In this document: piece after piece, positions 6,395-12,062 of the stretch | Layout: each line of letters starts with the position of its first letter | Position numbering within the stretch: the first letter of the stretch is position 1 | NCBI GenBank assembly: GCA_031266385.1 | Contig: JAISBC010000052.1 | Coordinates: 1 to 12,062 of the forward strand | DNA length: 12,062 nucleotides | From: Holosporales bacterium | GTDB lineage: Bacteria; Pseudomonadota; Alphaproteobacteria; RUG11792 | Direction of reading: 5' to 3' | Position numbers and translations under genes: made by a program | Notes under the pieces: generated by a model | The model's database searches: none | What the model was told of the DNA's origin: nothing | Seen by the model: only the letters and a program-made list of their open reading frames with translations

Positions 6395-8370
6395 AGTACG
6401 GAGTCGCGGTTTTCCTGAATATCGATAAAGTCTATACCTATTCCCATGGTGAACTTCTCGATATAGGCCAAATCGTCGTCGTTCCCGTCAGGAATACGGA
6501 GGTAATGGGGATCGTCGTTCAGGCCATAGATCAGCCCGCGGAATATGAAGCGAAAAATCTTGAAAATATTAAATCAATTTCTTCTGTCCTCCCATATTCA
6601 ATTCCAGAGCCTTATATCGTTTTTGCTCAATTTGTTGCGGATTACAATTTGAATGCCATCGGAATGGTTTTGAAACTAATAGCTCCTTTTTCGATTGATG
6701 CAATTCTATCTCTAGATTCTCAATCCAAAAATTCCGAGAAAGGACGGGATAAATCCGCTAGTGAAGTAAAATTAAACGCTCCCCAGCAAAGTGCAGCCGA
6801 ACAAATTATTCGATTATCTAATGGATTTAAAACGTTTTTAATTCACGGGATAACTGGATCTGGGAAGACGGAAGTTTTCCTCGAAGTAGCCAGGAGTAGA
6901 TTATGTGTGGAGAAGGCTGCACGCCAAATACTGATCCTCGTTCCGGAGGTCGCTCTATCCGGTGAACTAGCAAAAAAAGTCGCAGCAAGACTCGGGATTG
7001 AGGTATTCATCTGGCATAATTCAATTTCAAAATCCAAAAAATTAAGAATTTGGAGGATGGCGATTGGCGGAGAATCGATCGCCGTCGTCGGAGCAAGATC
7101 CGCCCTATTCATCCCATTCCAGAATCTTGGAATCATTATCGTCGATGAAGAACACGATTCTTCATTCAAACAAGATGAAACGACGATGTATAACGCGAGG
7201 GATATGGCGGTCTATCTTGGCCTGTGCCTAGAAATTCCGGTAATCCTCTCATCGGCTACTCCTTCCGTCGAATCATATAATAATGCAAAAACTGGGAAAT
7301 ATGAGTATATCAAACTAAGTTCGAGATATTTCGAAAAGGCTAAATTAGCTGAGGTCACAATTCATGATTTAAGAAAAGAAAAAAAACTTAGCGGCTGCCT
7401 AAGTACTTACGCAATCGAAAAAATATTCGAATGTTTACGGGCTAAAAGTCAGGTATTAATCTTCGTCAATCGAAGGGGACATACCCCTAAGGTATTATGT
7501 AAATCATGTGGGTGGAAGGTGACGTGTCCCGGATGCTCGACGTGGCTTTGTTATCACCAGAGTACCGCAGAATTTGTCTGCCATTATTGTGGGTATAGAA
7601 CTTACCTCAGGAATAGCTGCGAAGAATGCGGCTCTACGAGTCTCGTCGGAGTTGGGATCGGAATCGAAAAGGCCCATGAAGAATGTCAGAAGTTATTTCC
7701 CGATGCGAGGATTTTGATTCTTTCGAGCGATACGATGAATACACCCAATAAAATCGCGAAGGCCATCGAAGAAATAAAAAAAAGGAATGTCGATATTATT
7801 CTGGGAACTCAGATTGTCGCTAAAGGGCACAATTTCGATGCCCTAAATCTCGTCGTTGTGACTTGTATCGACGCGATGCTTTACGGAGAGGATTTCAGAT
7901 CTCTCGAAAGGGCCTATCAGCTATTATACCAGGTTTCTGGGAGAGCCGGTAGGACCGGTGAATGCGGATCGGAAGTAATTATTCAAACATTTTGTCCGAA
8001 CGATGAGCTAATGAAGATCGTCAAAAATAACGATATTGAGAGGATGTATACGCTGGAGATCAGAAATAGACAGCTCCTTAAAATTCCACCATTTTGGAAT
8101 ATGGTGAGTATCACGATGTCAGCTCTATCAGAAAAAGAGGTTGCCGATTTTGCTGGAAAGTTAGCGATTAAAGCCCCACGACGACGGGATGTTAAAATCA
8201 TTGGCCCTCTTCAACCAGTAATCTTCAAGCTGCGTTCCAGATATCGGCTCAGATTAATCGCAGTATCATCAGGGCGTCTCCAGGACTATATTAGGGAATG
8301 GATTTTATCGACCCGTCTTCTGGGATATATTAAACTGACGATAGATGTCGATCCGTATAATTTCAATTAG
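6391..8370 (+). CDS. priA: Primosomal replication-restart helicase PriA
   Basis: PriA binds collapsed replication forks and D-loops, unwinds DNA 3' to 5' and reloads DnaB. The 659-residue product has an N-terminal DNA-binding region (1-105), a short Ser/Lys-rich linker (about 110-127), Walker A GITGSGKT (153-160), the DEEH box (252-255) and helicase motif SSATPS (287-292). Eight cysteines in a zinc-binding insert follow (C370, C373, C379, C382, C397, C400, C410, C413), then motif V GTQIVAKGHNF (472-482) and motif VI QVSGRAGR (514-521). It is shorter than E. coli PriA (732), mainly in the N-terminal half. The GTG start overlaps the dnaQ stop as GTGA, implying coupled translation. Its last 8 bp overlap the convergent aminotransferase gene. 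Confidence 0.95.
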   Translation: MKYGVAVFLNIDKVYTYSHGELLDIGQIVVVPVRNTEVMGIVVQAIDQPAEYEAKNLENIKSISSVLPYSIPEPYIVFAQFVADYNLNAIGMVLKLIAPFSIDAILSLDSQSKNSEKGRDKSASEVKLNAPQQSAAEQIIRLSNGFKTFLIHGITGSGKTEVFLEVARSRLCVEKAARQILILVPEVALSGELAKKVAARLGIEVFIWHNSISKSKKLRIWRMAIGGESIAVVGARSALFIPFQNLGIIIVDEEHDSSFKQDETTMYNARDMAVYLGLCLEIPVILSSATPSVESYNNAKTGKYEYIKLSSRYFEKAKLAEVTIHDLRKEKKLSGCLSTYAIEKIFECLRAKSQVLIFVNRRGHTPKVLCKSCGWKVTCPGCSTWLCYHQSTAEFVCHYCGYRTYLRNSCEECGSTSLVGVGIGIEKAHEECQKLFPDARILILSSDTMNTPNKIAKAIEEIKKRNVDIILGTQIVAKGHNFDALNLVVVTCIDAMLYGEDFRSLERAYQLLYQVSGRAGRTGECGSEVIIQTFCPNDELMKIVKNNDIERMYTLEIRNRQLLKIPPFWNMVSITMSALSEKEVADFAGKLAIKAPRRRDVKIIGPLQPVIFKLRSRYRLRLIAVSSGRLQDYIREWILSTRLLGYIKLTIDVDPYNFN

Positions 8371-9475
8371 ATACAAAGAATTTTTTTATACAATTTGCGA
8401 CGAAGGTAATATCCTCTTCAGAAAGAAGAGGATGAACTGGAATCGATAGAATACTTCCATACAGCTTCATCGCCTTCGGTAAATTATAGCCCAGATTAAA
8501 GAGCGATAAGAGATGGTTGGGCTTATACTGAATTCCAGTTTCTATTCCGTTTCGAGCGAGAAAATCTTTCAGATCATCACGCCTACCGTTTTTTACGATG
8601 ATTGGGAAGATGTGTGGAACGGCCGTCTTGGCATTTATCGGGAAGAGGCTAATCTGACTGATTGGTAATAGTCGATCCATGTATATCCTGGCGTTGGCCT
8701 GTCTTTTTTGCTTGATCAATGGGAATTTTGCGAGCTGAGCTCGGCCGATTGCTGCGCTGATATCATTCATATGATACCGCCATCCCTGCTCGGTAACATC
8801 AAAATCCCAGCTGCGTTTCCCCTGAAATCTGAGGTCCGTATCCCCGATTACCCCGAGTAATCTAATATCTTTGATCTTATTCGCGACCTCATCATCGGAC
8901 GTTAAAATGGCCCCGCCATCACCGCAAGAAATATTTTTGATCGCATCGAAACTGAAACATAATACAGAATCCCTGGAGGCTATATTTTCATTACCGAAAG
9001 AGTGAGCTGCATCCTCGATTATTTTAAGTCCGTAATCTTCGGCCAATTGCTGAAGGCGATCAATTTTCCAGTCACAACCAGCGAATAAGACAGGAACAAT
9101 TGCCTTGGTATTTCTGGTTATTCGAGATCTCGCATCGTCGAGATCGATGAACCCATCATCGAGATCGATATCGCAGGGTATTGGGCGAGCTCCGGTTGCT
9201 CTGACGGCTTGAAATGTCGAGACGAAAGTCAATGTTGGAACTAACACCTCGTCTCCCTGCCCGATTCCGCAAGCCTGAAGAGAAAGGTGGATTGCGGCCG
9301 TACAAGAACTCACACAGGAAATATTAGTATCATTCCTGCCGAAGAATGAGAGTAATTCGGCCTCGAATTGCTTAACCTCGGCCCCCATCCCCACCTTTTG
9401 GCTTTTCAAAACCCTGGCAACGGCCTCGACTTCCGCATCTCCGAACCACGGTGCTGATAACCTGATCGTCGACAT
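8363..9475 (-). CDS. DegT/DnrJ/EryC1/StrS-family PLP-dependent sugar aminotransferase
   Basis: These enzymes transfer an amino group, usually from glutamate, to a keto-sugar nucleotide, making amino sugars for lipopolysaccharide, capsule or glycans. The 370 residues fit the family. Visible marks are the N-terminal LSAPWFGDAEVEAV (6-19), SSCTAAIHLSL (56-66), VPTLTFVST (79-87), EDAAHSFG (154-161, Asp for the PLP ring) and CFSFDAIKNISCGDGG (173-188). K180 there is the Schiff-base lysine, and YHMNDISAAIGRAQL follows (234-248). The sugar cannot be deduced; perosamine-, viosamine- and Ara4N-forming enzymes all share these features. No other sugar-nucleotide gene is in the window, so its pathway must be encoded elsewhere. 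It converges on priA with an 8-bp overlap and diverges from ruvB. Confidence 0.9.
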   Translation of the reverse strand: MSTIRLSAPWFGDAEVEAVARVLKSQKVGMGAEVKQFEAELLSFFGRNDTNISCVSSCTAAIHLSLQACGIGQGDEVLVPTLTFVSTFQAVRATGARPIPCDIDLDDGFIDLDDARSRITRNTKAIVPVLFAGCDWKIDRLQQLAEDYGLKIIEDAAHSFGNENIASRDSVLCFSFDAIKNISCGDGGAILTSDDEVANKIKDIRLLGVIGDTDLRFQGKRSWDFDVTEQGWRYHMNDISAAIGRAQLAKFPLIKQKRQANARIYMDRLLPISQISLFPINAKTAVPHIFPIIVKNGRRDDLKDFLARNGIETGIQYKPNHLLSLFNLGYNLPKAMKLYGSILSIPVHPLLSEEDITFVANCIKKFFVSN

Positions 9476-9522
9476 AAGACGGCCCGATGAGAATAAGGTA
9501 TGGATCGAATACGGGGGCAGTG

Positions 9523-9558
9523 TATACTACTTCCGGCATCCAGAAGTAGAGTTTTTTT
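9523..9558 (+). terminator. Intrinsic-terminator-like hairpin in the ruvB leader
   Basis: CTACTTC (9527-9533) and GAAGTAG (9543-9549) form a perfect 7-bp stem. GG/CC can add pairs inside, and seven T residues follow at 9552-9558. On the plus strand this has the form of a rho-independent terminator, ending 18 bp before the ruvB start. It could stop transcripts running rightward out of priA antisense to the aminotransferase, or act as a leader attenuator. TATACT at 9523-9528 resembles a -10 box overlapping the stem, without a convincing -35. If used, that start site would lie inside the hairpin. Confidence 0.5.
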
Positions 9559-9576
9559 GCGAAGCTCGCCGATAGA

Positions 9577-10560
9577 ATGGAAAGAATAATTTCTCCAGAT
9601 TTGTTGAATAACGAGGCGTTCGCCGAAAAGTCTCTGAGACCGCGGTCCCTGGAATATTTTACGGGACAAAAAGAAATTTGCCGAAATCTAAGGATTTTTA
9701 TCGATGCGGCCAGGACGAGGAACGAATCTCTGGATCATGTCCTTCTATCTGGGCCTCCAGGCCTCGGGAAGACGACCCTGGCGCAGATAGTGGCATATGA
9801 GATGGGGGCGACATTGAAGGTGACGGCTGGCCCCGTCCTGACGAAGCCCGGAGATTTGGCGGCCATTTTAACGAATTTGTCGGAGAAAGATGTCCTATTC
9901 ATCGATGAGATTCACAGGATGTATCCGGCCGTCGAGGAAATGCTATACCCGGCGATGGAGGATTATAAGATCGATATAGTTATAGGTGAGGGGCAGACGG
10001 CCAGAACCTTGCGGCTCGATATTCCTCCGTTTACGATCGTCGCCGCGACGACGAGATTGGGGATGCTATCCCAACCTCTTCGAGAAAGGTTTGGCATTCC
10101 ATTTAGGTTTGAGTTTTATACCAAGGATGAATTGGCCTCGATTATCTCGAGGAATGCAGCCCTCCTTATGATCGGGATAGATGACGATGCGGCCACTGAG
10201 ATAGCCGTGAGATCTCGGGGGACTCCCAGGATCGCCTTCAGGCTTCTGAGGAGGATTAGAGATTTCGCGAGTGTAGATAGAGTGGAATGCATTTCGCATG
10301 GTCTGGCGACTTCTGCGCTCGATCAACTTAAGGTCGATCCGATGGGCCTCGACTCCGAGGATAAGAGGTATCTCGAGGTAATAAGAGACCTTTTCGGGGG
10401 AGGTCCCGTGGGACTCGAAACCATCGCGGCGGCCCTCTGCGAATCGAAGAATACGATCGAGGAGGTTGTGGAACCTTATCTGATACAGATTGGTTTCATC
10501 CAGAAAACTCCCAGAGGCCGTATCCTGACCGATAAAGCCATTGTTCAGTGCCAGGCTTAG
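9577..10560 (+). CDS. ruvB: Holliday junction branch-migration ATPase RuvB
   Basis: RuvB hexamers pump DNA through RuvA-bound Holliday junctions during recombinational repair. The 327-residue protein shows Walker A GPPGLGKT (59-66), Walker B LFIDEIH (107-113), AMEDYKIDIVIGEG (126-139), sensor-1 ATTR (157-160), the arginine-finger region RERFGIPF (169-176) and GTPRIAFRLLRRIRDF (215-230). A C-terminal winged-helix domain (about 258-324) includes GGGPVGLETIAAAL and EPYLIQIGFIQKTPRGR. Length is normal. The ribosome site before ATG 9577 is weak. ruvA and ruvC, often adjacent, are not here. The final 61 codons before the terminal tripeptide recur as a decayed copy about 1.3 kb downstream. Confidence 0.95.
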   Translation: MERIISPDLLNNEAFAEKSLRPRSLEYFTGQKEICRNLRIFIDAARTRNESLDHVLLSGPPGLGKTTLAQIVAYEMGATLKVTAGPVLTKPGDLAAILTNLSEKDVLFIDEIHRMYPAVEEMLYPAMEDYKIDIVIGEGQTARTLRLDIPPFTIVAATTRLGMLSQPLRERFGIPFRFEFYTKDELASIISRNAALLMIGIDDDAATEIAVRSRGTPRIAFRLLRRIRDFASVDRVECISHGLATSALDQLKVDPMGLDSEDKRYLEVIRDLFGGGPVGLETIAAALCESKNTIEEVVEPYLIQIGFIQKTPRGRILTDKAIVQCQA

Positions 10561-10619
10561 AATTGAATGTAATAGATTTCGAAAATCGTACTTAAACGTT
10601 AATGCATGTTGTCAGTAAA

Positions 10620-10670
10620 CTAGGCGGCGGGCCCGGGACCCGTGGCTTGCAGCTCCAGCCCGCCGCCTGG
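10620..10670 (+). repeat. GC-rich perfect 11-bp inverted repeat, possible structured RNA
   Basis: AGGCGGCGGGC (10622-10632) is exactly complementary to GCCCGCCGCCT (10658-10668) across a 25-nt loop. In plus-strand RNA a U-G wobble and a C-G pair extend it to 13 pairs. The loop is also GC-rich and holds CGGGACCCG. No T run follows, so it is not a standard terminator. It could be a dispersed palindromic repeat, a small RNA or a transcript-protecting hairpin after ruvB. Confidence 0.6.
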
Positions 10671-10814
10671 AGATAGTGTTCTCAGGCCGTGAAGATCGAT
10701 TTATTTAATCATTTCGGCTAGAGCGGGATCGAACCGGCATTATTGGGTCTAGAATTATGCCAATTGCATCCTTATCAGAGTTTTTGAATTATACGTTTCC
10801 GCTCTTTTACTAAA

Positions 10815-10843
10815 TTTAAATAATAATGAGCTATGATTATTAT
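10815..10843 (+). promoter_or_regulatory. Candidate promoter overlapped by an AT-rich palindrome
   Basis: TTTAAA (10815-10820) and TATTAT (10838-10843), 17 bp apart, resemble a -35/-10 pair; each matches consensus at about 4 to 5 of 6. The inverted repeat ATAATAAT (10820-10827) / ATTATTAT (10836-10843) with an 8-bp spacer covers the spacer and -10, a position where a dimeric repressor would block initiation. In such AT-rich DNA part of the match may be chance. Confidence 0.35.
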
Positions 10844-10850
10844 AGAAATA

Positions 10851-10876
10851 TAGGGGAGGATATGTTTTTTTTATGA
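10851..10876 (+). promoter_or_regulatory. Ribosome-binding site, 8-T tract and nested mini-ORF at a gene start
   Basis: TAGGGGAGGA (10851-10860) precedes two ATGs. The first, at 10862, opens a four-codon frame (M-F-F-L) whose TGA overlaps the second ATG at 10873 as ATGA. Eight T residues (10865-10872) lie between. GGAGG is 2 nt from the first ATG and 13 nt from the second, both off the optimum, so start choice is unsettled. One extra T would join the two frames. Confidence 0.4.
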
Positions 10877-11649
10877 AAATATTAAAAAAAATTTTGCTAA
10901 CAAGAACGTTGGGGGGTATCTCTTTCTGCCTCTTGTTTGGATCTCATGTAATTCTCAGTGCAGATATTCATGTACTCCCTGGATCGGTTGTGACTTTTGG
11001 TAGGGGGCCCTATGATATCCAAACGGATTACCCTTTGTTTTCCGAGGCTGGGTGGAGTTACGGACGAGATTTAGCCCGGGCTGGTAATGTGCCACCGCTA
11101 CCATGTAATTTGGGAGATGGGAGCTCGGACGGATGGTTTCCCACTGATCCAGAGTATCTGAATGGTTCCTTTAATCGATTTACTGGGTATCCCGGGATTT
11201 CGGGAGTAGAGGGGACTTTGGGGTATGGAGTTTTCTTTTTACAGTCGAAATCTGTGAGGGAGGTGGAGTTTTGCTTTTTCCGGGACGCTGCTTTCTCGGG
11301 ATATTGGACGGAGCTTTTATTTGGTGATAGGTCGGAGTGGCCGGACAAGCCTGATGGGTTATCCGAGTTGATAACTGCTTGGAAAGAAAATGTGGAGAGT
11401 TACTCCGGGGGACTGCCCTCTGATTTGGCGAACGGAAATTTGACGCCGGTATCTGTAGCGTCCTTGTGGAAGTTGCTTTCATCTCGTGAGAAACAGCTCC
11501 ATAGTATCCGAACCATCTTGTGGACTGCCTTTATTGGGGCCGGAATTTGGGCTGGATACTCAATGTTTAGTAGATTTGTGCAAAAACCACCTCTTGGATC
11601 GAATCATCGATTGTCTGTATATTCCCTCTGGTTCCCGCAACATCGTTGA
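10873..11649 (+). CDS. Unrecognised exported, membrane-anchored protein lying between ruvB and a ruvB 3' copy
   Basis: I do not recognise this 258-residue product. It begins with a basic signal peptide (MKILKKILLTRT, hydrophobic core, ILSA, predicted end near residue 30). A Gly-, Trp- and aromatic-rich domain of about 180 residues follows, with two cysteines after the signal peptide (C78, C134). One likely transmembrane helix comes near the end (about 212-231, RTILWTAFIGAGIWAGYSMF), then a short basic tail. This predicts a protein held in the inner membrane with most of its mass outside the cytoplasm. No catalytic motif is visible. Its G-rich coding style differs from dnaQ and priA, hinting at separate ancestry. 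The stop at 11647-11649 is only 14 bp before the ruvB-like repeat, so the C-terminus could have been altered by the rearrangement. Confidence 0.65.
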   Translation: MKILKKILLTRTLGGISFCLLFGSHVILSADIHVLPGSVVTFGRGPYDIQTDYPLFSEAGWSYGRDLARAGNVPPLPCNLGDGSSDGWFPTDPEYLNGSFNRFTGYPGISGVEGTLGYGVFFLQSKSVREVEFCFFRDAAFSGYWTELLFGDRSEWPDKPDGLSELITAWKENVESYSGGLPSDLANGNLTPVSVASLWKLLSSREKQLHSIRTILWTAFIGAGIWAGYSMFSRFVQKPPLGSNHRLSVYSLWFPQHR

Positions 11650-11651
11650 TT

Positions 11652-11852
11652 ATGGTAAGGTTGCGGTATCTCGAGGTAATAATAGACCTTTTCTGGGGAG
11701 TTCCCGTGGGGCTCGAAACCATCGCGGAGGCCCTCTGCGAATCGAAGCATACTATAGAGGAGGTTGTGGAACCTTATCTGATACAGATTGATTTCATCCA
11801 GAAAACTCCTAGAGGCCGTATCCTGACCGATAAAGCCATTGTTCAGCAATAA
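11652..11852 (+). pseudogene. Partial duplicate of the ruvB 3' end (winged-helix domain only)
   Basis: Bases 11664-11846 align without gaps to ruvB 10366-10548, with 11 mismatches in 183 nt by my count (about 94%). It encodes the equivalent of RuvB residues 264-324 and lacks the whole ATPase core. Six of the eleven changes alter the protein, including loss of conserved glycines (GGG to WGV, IQIGF to IQIDF), as expected without selection. After the shared Gln the copy ends QQ-stop instead of QCQA-stop. The frame remains open from ATG 11652 (and TTG 11646), so a peptide of about 66 residues could be made, but no ribosome site supports this. Confidence 0.85.
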
Positions 11853-12062
11853 TCTTAGGATTGTTTGAAAAATAGTCTTCAGTTGACGAAATAGCCCTAT
11901 CTGCTTAAATCCTATCCATAAAATTCTTTTATTCAATGTCTCCACATTTTACAATTCACTCAATAATATCACCTTAGTAGCCAGTTTAAGAATTGTCAGT
12001 TGAATATTAGTGCATCTCTATGTAAATTGTGTCCTTTATTCTGCTTCTAGGATTTAGCTTTT
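11853..12062. other. AT-rich terminal stretch, no gene seen
   Basis: No coding sequence or RNA gene is apparent on either strand. The only structure is an imperfect inverted pair, GCTTAAATCCTA (11903-11914) and TAGGATTTAGC (12048-12058), about 133 bp apart and differing by one base insertion. The first 20-25 bases may be a diverged copy of sequence after ruvB, since both contain CTTAG plus ATTG soon after the stop codon. Confidence 0.4.

Larger units (their letters stand above)
10561..10872. other. 312-bp gap with GC-rich hairpin and AT-rich palindrome
   Basis: No open frame of note is present. It contains a GC-rich inverted repeat (10620-10670), a tRNA T-arm-like string on the minus strand near 10720-10735 that does not fold into a complete tRNA, and an AT-rich palindrome over a candidate promoter (10815-10843). 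Base composition swings from very GC-rich to very AT-rich within 200 bp, suggesting a composite origin. Confidence 0.5.

Noticed and set aside
9406..9669. 87-codon minus-strand open frame across the aminotransferase/ruvB leader
   Set aside because: It overlaps the well-supported starts of both genes and has no recognisable domain; a shadow frame.
10620..10670. GC-rich hairpin as the ruvB rho-independent terminator
   Set aside because: No T run follows the stem on the plus strand and the loop is long (25 nt).
10715..10770. tRNA-like sequence on the minus strand (GGTTCGATCCC T-loop/B-box match and a possible CTA anticodon loop)
   Set aside because: The T-stem has a mismatch, the anticodon stem does not pair, and no D-arm or matching 5' acceptor strand exists nearby. 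At best it is a fragment; a covariance-model scan would settle it.
10561..10770. Permuted two-piece alphaproteobacterial tmRNA on the minus strand
   Set aside because: The T-arm-like string and GC-rich hairpin were suggestive, but there is no TTCGACGG D-loop motif and no readable tag sequence.
11604..11945. 113-codon minus-strand open frame over the ruvB copy
   Set aside because: Most of it is antisense to the duplicated ruvB segment; no domain and no good start site.
11903..12058. Inverted pair GCTTAAATCCTA / TAGGATTTAGC as ends of an insertion sequence
   Set aside because: The arms are short and imperfect, only about 130 bp lie between them, and no flanking target duplication is evident.

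Overview
The window looks like chromosomal DNA from a Gram-negative bacterium. It is probably an alphaproteobacterium with an intracellular or host-associated life, for example a member of the Holosporales/Rickettsiales. The evidence is a TamA-type Omp85 outer-membrane protein, a DnaQ whose C-terminal tail resembles alphaproteobacterial epsilon subunits, a decayed IS982-family transposase of a kind I associate with these endosymbionts, and a DASS transporter of the plant/chlamydial dicarboxylate-translocator type. The taxonomic placement is inference; there is no rRNA or other marker to settle it.

Layout. Bases 1-600 are a decayed accessory patch: the 3' end of an unidentified winged-helix-like gene, then a deleted and frameshifted IS982 transposase. 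A DASS anion:Na+ symporter follows (646-2085, +) behind a good candidate promoter. It converges on a TamA-like gene (2442-4310, -). The 356 bp between them hold a cluster of DnaA-box-like motifs and a likely terminator. Next comes a tight plus-strand cluster: an unrecognised exported protein made of two tandem copies of a domain of about 165 residues, then dnaQ, then priA. The last two overlap by 4 bp (GTGA). priA overlaps by 8 bp the 3' end of a convergent DegT/DnrJ/EryC1/StrS sugar aminotransferase. A leader of about 100 bp with an intrinsic-terminator-like hairpin separates that gene from the divergent ruvB (9577-10560, +).

The end of the window is the least ordinary part. After ruvB come a GC-rich perfect inverted repeat, an AT-rich palindrome over a candidate promoter, and an unrecognised exported membrane-anchored protein (10873-11649). 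Immediately after it lies a second, decayed copy of the last 61 matching codons of ruvB, about 94% identical over 183 nt. The unknown gene is therefore bracketed by direct repeats of a housekeeping gene's 3' end. This fits either insertion of an element into the ruvB 3' end or a duplication with rearrangement. No integrase is visible.

Working together: DnaQ (proofreading), PriA (restart of collapsed forks) and RuvB (Holliday-junction migration) are replication/repair functions. TamA and the aminotransferase serve the cell envelope. The DASS protein would import dicarboxylates, plausibly from a host. The two unknown exported proteins are the best candidates for lineage-specific biology. I saw no CRISPR array, rRNA gene or complete tRNA gene.
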